28,770 nt of DNA, from assembly GCA_023426265.1 (NCBI GenBank), contig JAFABA010000108.1, positions 1 to 28,770 on the forward strand, read 5' to 3'. Shown here in pieces: positions 14,974-22,622 of this stretch. How positions within the stretch are numbered: the first letter of the stretch is position 1; each line of letters begins with the position of its first letter. The position numbers and the translations under genes were made by a program. Source of the DNA: Bacillota bacterium (lineage in GTDB: Bacteria; Bacillota; Clostridia; Christensenellales; CAG-138). The notes beneath the pieces were generated by a model. That model made no database searches, was not told the origin of the DNA, and saw only the letters and a list, made by a program, of their open reading frames with translations.

Positions 14974-17552
14974 TTTGACTCTCCCGTTTTTTTAGCGGGC
15001 TTATAATACGTTTCCTTCAATGGCAGGGATGTCCTGAACTTGCCATCCAGCCGGTAATACGCATGCGAGCAGGCGGGAGAGGTGGGAATCAGGCACAATT
15101 CGCCAACACCTTTTGCGCCATGCGCATAGGGCAGCTTTTCACCGGGCGCCTGCACCAGTTCCACCTCGATGGGCGGGGCATCCGGCGCGCGCATGAGGCC
15201 CAGCGTCCCCATCTTCACCTGCGGATGTCCGTCCTTGACGGGGTAATCCTCCGTGAGCGCAAAGCCGAGGCCCATGATGATACCGCCTTCGATCTGCCCT
15301 TCCACGGACTGGAGATTGACGGGCGTACCCACATCGTAGGCGGCGACAACCTTTTCAACCTTCCCCTTTTCATCCAGCACCACGACCTGTGCGCCATAGC
15401 TGTAGCTGACATGGCTCACAGGGTTCTTCTTTTGTGTGCCCATAGGGTCGGTGATGGGTACATACTCGCCGTAGAACTCTTCGCCTTCAAGGTCGGTAAG
15501 CGTGTGTCCGTCTTTGAGTGCCGCAGCCAGCTGTGCACCGGCGCGGCGCGCGGCCTCGCCCGTCACCACCGTCTGGCGGCTGGCTGTACTGGTGCCGCTG
15601 TCCGGCGTGCGGATGGTATCCGGACGCTCATGGTACACAAGCTCGGGGGAAAGGCCGGTTTCCTCGCAAACCATCTGGGTGCACACGGTGGCGATCCCTT
15701 GGCCCATACAGGCGGCGCTGGTGCGGATATGGACAATGCCGTTTTCAATGCTCAACAGGCAGCGCCCGGTGTCCCGTATGCCGATGCCCTTGCCGCTGTT
15801 TTTAAAGCCGCAGGCGATTCCTGAATAGGGGTGGTTTTCATAGACCTCTTTCACTGCCTCCAGGCATTCCGCCATCGCGCAGTTTTCGTCCGCCAGCTGG
15901 CCGTTGGGCAATTCCTGACCGGGGCGGATGGCGTTTTTATAGCGGATTTCCCAGGGGGAAATCCCCACCATCTCAGCAAGCAGATTCAGGTTGTTTTCGG
16001 TAGCGAAGCAGCTTTGGGTCACACCAAATCCCCGGTAGGCCCCGGCCACCACGTTGTTGGTATATACGCTCATGCCCAGAATATCGACGTTCTGGTAGTT
16101 ATAGGGTCCCGCCGCATGGGTGCAGGCGCGCTGCAGCACCGGTCCGCCAAGACTCGCGTAGGCGCCGGTGTCCGCAATCAATATCGCTTTCATGGCGGTA
16201 AGGTTGCCGTTTTCGTCACAGGCGGTGGTAAATTCCATATCCATGGGGTGGCGCTTGGTGTGGTACAGAAGGCTTTCCTGCCTGCTGAACTTTACCTTTA
16301 CCGGCGCTTTTACATACCAGGCCATAAGAGCGGCGTGATGCTGCACGCTCATGTCCTCCTTGCCGCCAAAGCCGCCGCCCACCAGCTTACTTTGGCAATG
16401 CACCTTTTCCTCCGGTATTTTGAGCATGGCGGCGATCTCATGCTTTTCGTCGTAGACGCTTTGCGCGCCGCTATAGAGCAGAATGCCGTCCTCGCCCTCG
16501 GGCATGGCGATGGCGCATTCCGGCTCCATGAAAGCATGGTCGTTAAAAGGCGTATAGTATTTGCGGGTGACGACGTATTTGGAGTTTTTGATCGCCGCGT
16601 CGGCGTCGCCCCGGCGCAGGATTTCCTTGCGCATGATGTTGCCGCCCGCATGGATGAGGGGCGCGTCGGCCCGCAATGCGTCGGTAGGGGAAGTGACCGG
16701 CGTCAGTTCGGTATAATCCACCTCAATGAGCGCAAGCACTTCATCGAGCGCTTCCTGTGTTTTTGTACACACCAGGGCGATGGCGTCGCCGATATACCGG
16801 GTCGTATCGCCCTCCGCGATCATCACGTCCCAGTCAGGTAATACATGGCCGGTTTTGTTGTAGGGAGCGTCCTTCGCCGTGAGTATTTTTACGCATTCGG
16901 GATGCTGTTCGGCGTTGCTGACATCAATTTTATTTACACGCGCCCGGGGATATTTGGAGCGCAGGGCCTTGGCGTACAGCATGCCCGGCAGTACGATATC
17001 GTCCACGAATTCCCCGGTGCCCAGCACCTTTTCCTTCGCGTCCGGTCGTTTGAAGCGCCGGTTGATGCCCGTGCTTTTTTCCGGCGCGGGAATGGGCAGT
17101 TTTTCCCGGAAGAATCTGGCCGCCAACAGAATGGCGTCCTCAATCTTCACATACCCCGTGCAGCGGCAGAGGTTGCCCCGTATCGCCTGTTTGACCTCCT
17201 CACGGGTCGGGTTGAGGTTTGCATCCAGCAGGCTCTTTGCGGAAATGACCATGCCGGGGATGCAGAAGCCGCACTGTACCGCGCCCGCTTCCGAAAAACA
17301 GTGCACGTACACCTCACGTTCACGCTCACTCAGCCCTTCCACTGTAACGATCCGCTTGCCGACGAATTTCGAGAGCTTCTGCGTACATGCCTTGGTCTTT
17401 TTGCCGTCCACCAAGATGGTGCAAGTACCACACACGCCTTCGCTGCATCCATCCTTGACGGAGGTCAGGCGCAAATCTTCCCGCAGAAACGTCAGCAGGC
17501 GCTTATCCTGTTTTGCCGTGATTTCTTTTCCGTTGATGTGGAGTATGAACAT
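14970..17552 (-). CDS. Fused 2Fe-2S / molybdopterin hydroxylase (selenium-dependent xanthine dehydrogenase family)
   Basis: Single-chain enzyme of 860 residues combining an iron-sulfur module (1-155) with a molybdopterin catalytic module (165-860). First-cluster ligands are C36, C41, C44 and C56; second-cluster C94, C97, C129 and C131. The catalytic part has GAQSVYDE, GGGFGGKEDMS with the purine-type glutamate, AYRGFGVTQ and KGVGELCL with the base glutamate. This architecture matches the selenium-dependent xanthine dehydrogenase family of purine-degrading Clostridia; the labile selenium is added after translation, so no selenocysteine codon is expected. I start at 17552, where AGGAGG lies seven bases upstream, rather than at the longer frame from 17579. 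It has its own promoter and leads a five-gene operon. Confidence 0.92.
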   Translation of the reverse strand: MFILHINGKEITAKQDKRLLTFLREDLRLTSVKDGCSEGVCGTCTILVDGKKTKACTQKLSKFVGKRIVTVEGLSEREREVYVHCFSEAGAVQCGFCIPGMVISAKSLLDANLNPTREEVKQAIRGNLCRCTGYVKIEDAILLAARFFREKLPIPAPEKSTGINRRFKRPDAKEKVLGTGEFVDDIVLPGMLYAKALRSKYPRARVNKIDVSNAEQHPECVKILTAKDAPYNKTGHVLPDWDVMIAEGDTTRYIGDAIALVCTKTQEALDEVLALIEVDYTELTPVTSPTDALRADAPLIHAGGNIMRKEILRRGDADAAIKNSKYVVTRKYYTPFNDHAFMEPECAIAMPEGEDGILLYSGAQSVYDEKHEIAAMLKIPEEKVHCQSKLVGGGFGGKEDMSVQHHAALMAWYVKAPVKVKFSRQESLLYHTKRHPMDMEFTTACDENGNLTAMKAILIADTGAYASLGGPVLQRACTHAAGPYNYQNVDILGMSVYTNNVVAGAYRGFGVTQSCFATENNLNLLAEMVGISPWEIRYKNAIRPGQELPNGQLADENCAMAECLEAVKEVYENHPYSGIACGFKNSGKGIGIRDTGRCLLSIENGIVHIRTSAACMGQGIATVCTQMVCEETGLSPELVYHERPDTIRTPDSGTSTASRQTVVTGEAARRAGAQLAAALKDGHTLTDLEGEEFYGEYVPITDPMGTQKKNPVSHVSYSYGAQVVVLDEKGKVEKVVAAYDVGTPVNLQSVEGQIEGGIIMGLGFALTEDYPVKDGHPQVKMGTLGLMRAPDAPPIEVELVQAPGEKLPYAHGAKGVGELCLIPTSPACSHAYYRLDGKFRTSLPLKETYYKPAKKTGESK

Positions 17553-17582
17553 AGAAGCCCTCCTGTTATCAATCACCAAACG

Positions 17583-17609
17583 GTAACATTTAGAGATATG
17601 TCTCGTTAC
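17583..17609 (-). promoter_or_regulatory. Interrupted inverted repeat at the start of the hydroxylase transcript
   Basis: On the minus strand GTAAC-GAGA (17609-17601) pairs with TCTC (17596-17593) and, after five unpaired bases, GTTAC (17587-17583), around a CATA loop. It covers the expected transcription start and the first leader bases. It could be an operator for the ModE-like fusion protein encoded just upstream, or a 5' hairpin in the RNA. Confidence 0.45.
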
Positions 17610-17613
17610 GATG

Positions 17614-17643
17614 ATTATAAAAAGAAGGGCCGTTTGTTATCAA
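17614..17643 (-). promoter_or_regulatory. Promoter of the molybdenum hydroxylase operon
   Basis: TTGATA (minus strand, 17638-17643), an 18-base spacer and a perfect TATAAT (17614-17619). It lies in the 126-bp gap between the regulator stop and the fused hydroxylase start and gives a leader of about 55 bases. Confidence 0.65.
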
Positions 17644-17678
17644 ATTCTTTGTCAAAAGAACTTGGTTTTACGCTGTTG

Positions 17679-18608
17679 TTATAAGAGCTTTCCTTGCCGG
17701 AATAACCGTTCAAACTCCTTTTGCGCATAGCCGCGCACGTTTTGTTCAAATTGCTCGTAGGCGGACAGGAACGCTTTTCCCTTGTCGGTCAGACGCGTGC
17801 GACCGCCCCGGCTTCCGCCGTGCCTGCGGTGAACAACAGGGTACCCAAGCTCCTGCTCAAGGGCGTTTAGCATTTCCCACGCCTTGCCGTAGGAGAGCGC
17901 CATGTGGTCGCAAGCGCTGCGTACGGACTGCGTATCCTCGATCAAAATAAGAAGGAGCTTCGTCCTTGCGTTGAAGAACAGCGCCTCCCGCTCAATGCTT
18001 AAACGTACCAGCGGATGGAGAATGGAACGGTTGTGCTCGTCCAAATGCTCATTGAGCCTGTCCAGATCGTAGACGTTATGAAGAATGCCTGCGTCTTCCA
18101 CAGTAATCCATTTCCGCTTGCTTGCCAGTGCAGCAAGTGCACCACGAAGCCCCATGGGGCCGTCGTAGGCGAGCACATCCGGAATGACCTCCTTACGGAG
18201 CAATACCGGGTGCCCTGCCTTCCCAAGATAGGACGGCGTTATGATGCCGCCTTCCGCCTCCATCAGCTTTTTAAGCGTATCCGGTGAAAACATGGGCACG
18301 TTGACGGGCGTCACCACCACACGGTCGCATTTGTTCAAAAGATAAGAGAGCCCGATTTTGATAGATTCAAACAGCTGCGGCTTTTCATAGTTTTCATTAC
18401 GCAAAAATATTACGCCCGCATCCGCAAGCTGGCGCTCAATTTCTTCCGCATCGTATCCGGTAATAATGACCACAGGGGATACGCCAGCCTGCTGGAACGT
18501 CAGCACCACCCGCCGCACGGCGGTGATGGAGCCAAGCTTTAAAAGTGGATACGCGTCCCTTTTGCTGGCCGCGGCGATGATGCCGCCGGTGATGGGTTGT
18601 TCATACAT
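17679..18608 (-). CDS. Fusion regulator: degenerate MocA-like NTP-transferase domain plus ModE-type winged helix
   Basis: A 309-residue protein in two parts. Residues 8-190 follow the MocA/MobA nucleotidyltransferase fold, but the phosphate loop is eroded (GGIIAAASKRDAYPLLKLGS instead of LAAGxSxRMGxxK) and the metal-binding PGDMP reads PVNVP (101-105). Later parts are kept: GKAGHPVLL (129-137) and DLDRLNE. Residues 212-300 are a ModE/LysR-like winged helix with LSYGKAWEMLNALE (238-251) and HGGSRGGRTRLTDKG (263-277), close to the ModE DNA-binding domain. The molybdate-binding TOBE domain of ModE is absent. It is transcribed toward the hydroxylase operon, whose promoter begins 36 bp beyond its stop. 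I infer a regulator sensing nucleotide or molybdopterin rather than an active transferase. Confidence 0.82.
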   Translation of the reverse strand: MYEQPITGGIIAAASKRDAYPLLKLGSITAVRRVVLTFQQAGVSPVVIITGYDAEEIERQLADAGVIFLRNENYEKPQLFESIKIGLSYLLNKCDRVVVTPVNVPMFSPDTLKKLMEAEGGIITPSYLGKAGHPVLLRKEVIPDVLAYDGPMGLRGALAALASKRKWITVEDAGILHNVYDLDRLNEHLDEHNRSILHPLVRLSIEREALFFNARTKLLLILIEDTQSVRSACDHMALSYGKAWEMLNALEQELGYPVVHRRHGGSRGGRTRLTDKGKAFLSAYEQFEQNVRGYAQKEFERLFRQGKLL

Positions 18609-18648
18609 ACCTGATCCTCATATACGAACTGCACATATTTATACTAGT

Positions 18649-18677
18649 AGCATACTACATTTGTCTGTCGTTTCCAA
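18649..18677 (-). promoter_or_regulatory. Promoter of the fusion regulator
   Basis: TTGGAA (minus strand, 18672-18677), 17 bases, TATGCT (18649-18654). TAGTAT occurs twice, 11 bases apart, overlapping and following the -10, which could be an operator half-site pair. GAGGA lies six bases before the ATG at 18608. Confidence 0.55.
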
Positions 18678-18872
18678 TCACAATGGCAATCATAAGCTTC
18701 GCATTTGAGAATATTGCGAAACCGACAACTTCCAGTTTTATCTGGATATTTATTATAATTCGCAGCTTATTTAATATTGTATAGTAAAATACAGAAATGG
18801 TCGATCTTCAACATTTGCCGCTTCTAAAGTACTACCTTATTGGAAGTAAGCAACGCCTGACATACGTAAATG

Positions 18873-18916
18873 AAAAAGCATGTCCCCGCCATTCAGGACG
18901 ACGGGACATGCTTTTT
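18873..18916. terminator. Bidirectional intrinsic terminator downstream of the surface-protein gene
   Basis: AAAAAGCATGTCCC (18873-18886) and GGGACATGCTTTTT (18903-18916) pair perfectly over 14 bp with a 16-base loop and T-runs on both strands. It lies about 260 bp after the stop of the surface protein and before the fusion-regulator promoter, so it insulates the two minus-strand units. Confidence 0.88.
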
Positions 18917-19175
18917 TGATGCCCTGCAGCTTCTCTTATTGAAGGAATGGCTTCATATGCGCTATTAATCCGGCCGAGATTTTTTCATCCTGTATAACGC
19001 TCCAGCTACCATGCCGGCAATGTCTTCGGCATCATCGTTATTAATTGCTTACTAATTTTTGTTCTAGGAAGTAGAAGCGGTCGCTGCTGCGCAATGAATT
19101 CGTTTTCTTGCGCCTGGCGCATTTATGCGAAGGATTAGGAACAGGATTTCCTCAACCATTCATTTTACCGAGCAT

Positions 19176-22100
19176 CTATACCCTGCGCCGCTTCTTAGCT
19201 GCCACAACCGCGCAAACTGCCGCAAGGCCCAGCATCATGAAGCCCCACGGCGCTGCAGCATCGCCCGTCTTGGGCGGATCGGTCACGACGGCGTCCGGTA
19301 CGGTCACGCCGGTGCTGAGCACCGCGAAGGGGGAAAGGCTGCTTACCGTGATTGTCGCCCTGCCATTTGCCACCACGGCGGTATAAGTCTCCACCTGACC
19401 GTTGACGTAGTGGAGGATGGTGACTGTCTGGCCCTCATATGCCGCACCTACTGGGAAGGAGATCGTAAGTTCACCCCTAAAGCCGCCGGGAAGGGTGATG
19501 TCATATCCGGCGATCATCCGGCCGGTCGCAATCTCCTCGCGCATTTTCGCAGGCAGCGACTGAACGCTAACCGCGGTTACGGTAAGCTTAGCCAGGCTTT
19601 TGATGCCGCCGCCCAATATCGTAATGCCAGATTTGCTGTCCGTCAGCGTACGAGGGCCGCCGGATGAACCGCCGCCATCTGACCCGCCAGAGTTTACTGT
19701 CAGTGTGCCGGCAACAAAGCCCGGGATGGCTGCCGTATAGTTGCCGGTGTAGGTTATCCCCGTCAGATCCAAGCTGATGGGATAGCTGCCCGCTGTTTTT
19801 CCGTCGGCTGCACAGGCAAGAGTGGGGGTGCCGATAAAGGCGGTTTCACCGGAAAGCTGTCCGTCCACAGTATAGGTGAACGCCGGTAGAGAACTGCCTG
19901 CGGTCATGCTCTTGTCATCAGCCCTGATCACTACCGGGCGCTTGGCAATTGTGAATGCGTAGCTTTTGCTGCCTGTATAGGCCAGATTGCCATTCGCAAC
20001 GGAGATGGTCAACTGATACGTACCGGCGTTTTGGGGTGGGAGAGAGTTTGCGTAACCGCCGCCGTCAGTGGAGGTATACAGCACATCAAATTCAGGGATG
20101 CTCACCGGGTTGCCGCTGAGGTCCGAGGTAAAGAGCGGTGTTCCGGAATAAGCGTAGGAACTGCCATTGTATATGCCGCCCGTCATGGTCAGCCCGGAAA
20201 TTGTCACCGGAATTCTATCCACCGTCCTGATGACGGCGGTAACGGTAAAATCGTTATAATTCTCGCTCGTAACCGTGCCGATGAGCGTAGCCTCCTTGCC
20301 CGCAGCCGCTATCCCCGCCACACGCATGGTGGTCGGGAAGGTCATAGGGCCGGTTGATGGCAGAGCCGCCAGCACGCCATCCGTGTTCTCGACCGAGGTA
20401 AGGCTGTAGCTGACAGTACCGAGAACCTTCCCGGTCAGGTCGGCGAGAATTTCTGCGAATTCCTGATAGCTCATGGTGTAGTCTTTCGCCAGGTTTGTCA
20501 CCACATCGATACCAAAGGTGACGTCGGCAACCGTTCCTTTTTGGATCGTCTGCCCTGTCAGCATCAGGCTTCCGTTTGCCAATGTATAGTTGTTTGCTTT
20601 GGCCGTATTGTTCAACGCGGCAGTGGCTGTAATGGTTTTGCCGCCGCCTACGCTCGCACTGTCAAATGTTGCGTCGGTGATGGTGTAATCAGTTCCAAGT
20701 TCCAGTGTTTCGCCGTTTTGCAGGCCATCGAAGGTCAGGGTGACCCCCGTCGCGTCGGTTGTGCCATCATATGTCTTTGCCGAAGAGCCGGTAACGGTCA
20801 GATTCGCCTTATTGATGCTATAATCGCCAAGGGGGATATCCACGGTCGTCGCGGCATAGTTTGTGCCGGCTGCGATGCTTACCGTGACAGCGTAGGTCTT
20901 GGCGTCCTTGGGCTGGGTGGCGCTGCCGTCATATTTGACCGTAATCACGCCAAGCCCCGCGGGACCGGTCACGCTGAATGGCTGCGCCAGGCCGTTATAG
21001 GTCCTGGCGGCAAGCTGATAGGTCAAATCCGCCGTCGTGGGCGTTGTTTTATCCACCGTTACGGTTACCGTGTAGCTATCAGTCGAATCGGCATACCCGT
21101 CGTTTGCGGTGAAGGTCAGCACCGTCGTGTCAGCCGACGCGGGCGTATAGCTGTAGGCTGCGTCCGCATCAATTGCCTCAGCGCCGTTTACCGACACCTT
21201 GTAGGTCAGAGCGTCGGCGTCGGCGTCGGTAAAGATGTTGGACAGGTTAAGCGTATACGCGCCGCCGTAGGCCACGTTTGCTGAGGCTGTCGCCGGAACG
21301 CCGTTTTTCCGTGCGGGCGCGATGTTGTCCGTAAAATTCGCCGTGACCGTCGTAGCGGCGGCCGGCATGACAAAAGTTGTGGAGGCGGCGGCGCTGTTTA
21401 CAAATGTGCCGCCGTTTGAGCTTACCCAGCCCGTAAACGTATGATGTGTGTTCGGCGTCGCGGCCAGATTGATTTTCCGCCCGCCCTCGTACGGGCCCGA
21501 GGCGCCGGTGTTTATCGTGCCGCCGCTCGCGGCAACGGTCAGCGGATAGCCCTTGACGAACACCCCGCTGTCATAGTATTGATAGCAAAAATAGCCGTCG
21601 GATTCATTATAATTGCCCTGGCCAAGGGAACGGTAGTCCGGTGTGGCGCCCATTATGATATCCCAGGATCCTACCGCCCCCTGCACATAGATCCCGCCGT
21701 TTATTACGGTAAGGCTGTCCGTTGCGTACACACCTGTGGCGGAATAACCGTCCCGGCCGGTCACGCGGATATCCCCGTTAATTGTAATGGAGTTACTGCT
21801 GTTAGGATTGTTGGTGTATATACCATATTCGGCATTTACGACGGTGATGTTTCCGTCAATCACCAGCTTCGCAGCAAAGCTGTTATCAAATTTTACGCCG
21901 ATGCGATCGGCCTGAACATTTCCTGAAACATGCAGGGACGCCCCTGTGTCGAGGGAGATGGCATCGTATGCGGACGAAATGCCGGAGACTGTGGCTTTGG
22001 CATTCGGCAGCACTTTTACCGCAGTTGCGCCGGGGCTTTCGCTTTTGACGTTCAGCCTCGCGTCAGTGTCCTCTCCCGAGAGGGTAAGAGTCGCAGCGTT

Positions 22101-22421
22101 GGATACCGTCAGCCCGCTGAGGGTAAGCGTGTGACTGTTGAGGTCAACCGTGAGGCTTTTGGAAGATTGCAGTGTGACCGAATAGTCAAAGCTGATATCC
22201 TGGAGCAGCTTCAAGGTCCCTCCGATAGAAAAGGCGGCGGAAATGGCCGCGTCAGCGGAGGTGTATTCCATCCCGTTGAGTGTGCATACCGCGGCGTCCG
22301 CAGCGGCGGCAGCAAGCGCGCCGCTCTCCGCAAAAGCGGTCATCGGCAAAAGCCCCAGCATGATGAAGGACAGGGCTATGGCCAGGAGCCTTTGGAGCGG
22401 TTTACGCATATTCGTGTGCAT
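19176..22421 (-). CDS. Large modular cell-surface protein with C-terminal sorting-type tail
   Basis: Secreted protein of 1081 residues. A signal peptide occupies 1-31 (RKPLQRLL, hydrophobic core, AFA/ES). Residues 45-250 are a Thr/Ser/Gly-rich beta-helix-like region with repeated short strands. A Listeria-Bacteroides (InlB B-type) repeat follows (about 293-365, TFTGWVSSNGGTF), then a cadherin-like Ig segment (366-458, FTDADADALTYKVSVNG), a YDG-type domain (538-630, KTYDGTTDATGVTL), an MBG-like module (735-828) and another (828-910), then a Gly/Ser linker. The C-terminus has PPKTGD (1049-1054), a membrane helix (1058-1075) and KKRRR, a non-canonical LPXTG-type sortase signal. I start at 22421, where GAGGAGG lies upstream; a longer frame lacks this. 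Adhesion or matrix binding is likely but the ligand is unknown. Confidence 0.88.
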   Translation of the reverse strand: MHTNMRKPLQRLLAIALSFIMLGLLPMTAFAESGALAAAAADAAVCTLNGMEYTSADAAISAAFSIGGTLKLLQDISFDYSVTLQSSKSLTVDLNSHTLTLSGLTVSNAATLTLSGEDTDARLNVKSESPGATAVKVLPNAKATVSGISSAYDAISLDTGASLHVSGNVQADRIGVKFDNSFAAKLVIDGNITVVNAEYGIYTNNPNSSNSITINGDIRVTGRDGYSATGVYATDSLTVINGGIYVQGAVGSWDIIMGATPDYRSLGQGNYNESDGYFCYQYYDSGVFVKGYPLTVAASGGTINTGASGPYEGGRKINLAATPNTHHTFTGWVSSNGGTFVNSAAASTTFVMPAAATTVTANFTDNIAPARKNGVPATASANVAYGGAYTLNLSNIFTDADADALTYKVSVNGAEAIDADAAYSYTPASADTTVLTFTANDGYADSTDSYTVTVTVDKTTPTTADLTYQLAARTYNGLAQPFSVTGPAGLGVITVKYDGSATQPKDAKTYAVTVSIAAGTNYAATTVDIPLGDYSINKANLTVTGSSAKTYDGTTDATGVTLTFDGLQNGETLELGTDYTITDATFDSASVGGGKTITATAALNNTAKANNYTLANGSLMLTGQTIQKGTVADVTFGIDVVTNLAKDYTMSYQEFAEILADLTGKVLGTVSYSLTSVENTDGVLAALPSTGPMTFPTTMRVAGIAAAGKEATLIGTVTSENYNDFTVTAVIRTVDRIPVTISGLTMTGGIYNGSSYAYSGTPLFTSDLSGNPVSIPEFDVLYTSTDGGGYANSLPPQNAGTYQLTISVANGNLAYTGSKSYAFTIAKRPVVIRADDKSMTAGSSLPAFTYTVDGQLSGETAFIGTPTLACAADGKTAGSYPISLDLTGITYTGNYTAAIPGFVAGTLTVNSGGSDGGGSSGGPRTLTDSKSGITILGGGIKSLAKLTVTAVSVQSLPAKMREEIATGRMIAGYDITLPGGFRGELTISFPVGAAYEGQTVTILHYVNGQVETYTAVVANGRATITVSSLSPFAVLSTGVTVPDAVVTDPPKTGDAAAPWGFMMLGLAAVCAVVAAKKRRRV

Positions 22422-22570
22422 AGAATCTTCCTCCTCAGTTCGTGCCGTTTGGGATGGCTGTGCGATGCAAATGCGCTCATAAATCGGCTGATACAATTTT
22501 AGAGCTACTCAGGGGAAGGGGTTACTGCGCTCGTGAACATATTTCCTGTCTTTTACACCATCTTTCAGAC

Positions 22571-22606
22571 AAAAAAAGAACCTCCGAACCCGCTGCGGCC
22601 GGAGGT
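22571..22606 (-). terminator. Intrinsic terminator after the HTH-PAS-AraC regulator
   Basis: On the minus strand ACCTCCG (22606-22600) pairs with CGGAGGT (22586-22580), followed by TCTTTTTTT. It lies 17 bp after the regulator stop and before the surface-protein gene, so the surface protein needs its own promoter or read-through; I found no convincing promoter in 22422-22570. Confidence 0.85.
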
Positions 22607-22622
22607 CATTTCCTTGATTCCC

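Larger units (their letters stand above)
18609..19175. other. Intergenic region, 567 bp: promoter, repeat boxes and one terminator
   Basis: It contains the fusion-regulator promoter, three copies of TTCGCA in alternating orientation (18698-18703, inverted at 18715-18720, and 18759-18764), a TCCAG/CTGGA hairpin (18731-18746) and the terminator at 18873-18916. The part from 18920 to 19175 has only short open frames. A minus-strand stretch near 18975-19050 reads as about 25 plausible residues ending at a stop, but lacks a start and may be a gene remnant or chance. Confidence 0.55.

Noticed and set aside
15831..16841. 336-codon plus-strand frame opposite the fused hydroxylase, with similar frames at 15063-15824 and 16845-17684
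   Set aside because: All are shadows of the 860-residue fused enzyme; none has domain content.
18975..19050. Protein-like minus-strand stretch of about 25 codons
   Set aside because: Stop codons lie immediately upstream and there is no start, so at most a remnant; too short to identify.
20541..21284. 247-codon plus-strand frame opposite the surface protein
   Set aside because: Cysteine- and glycine-rich low-information translation typical of an antisense shadow.
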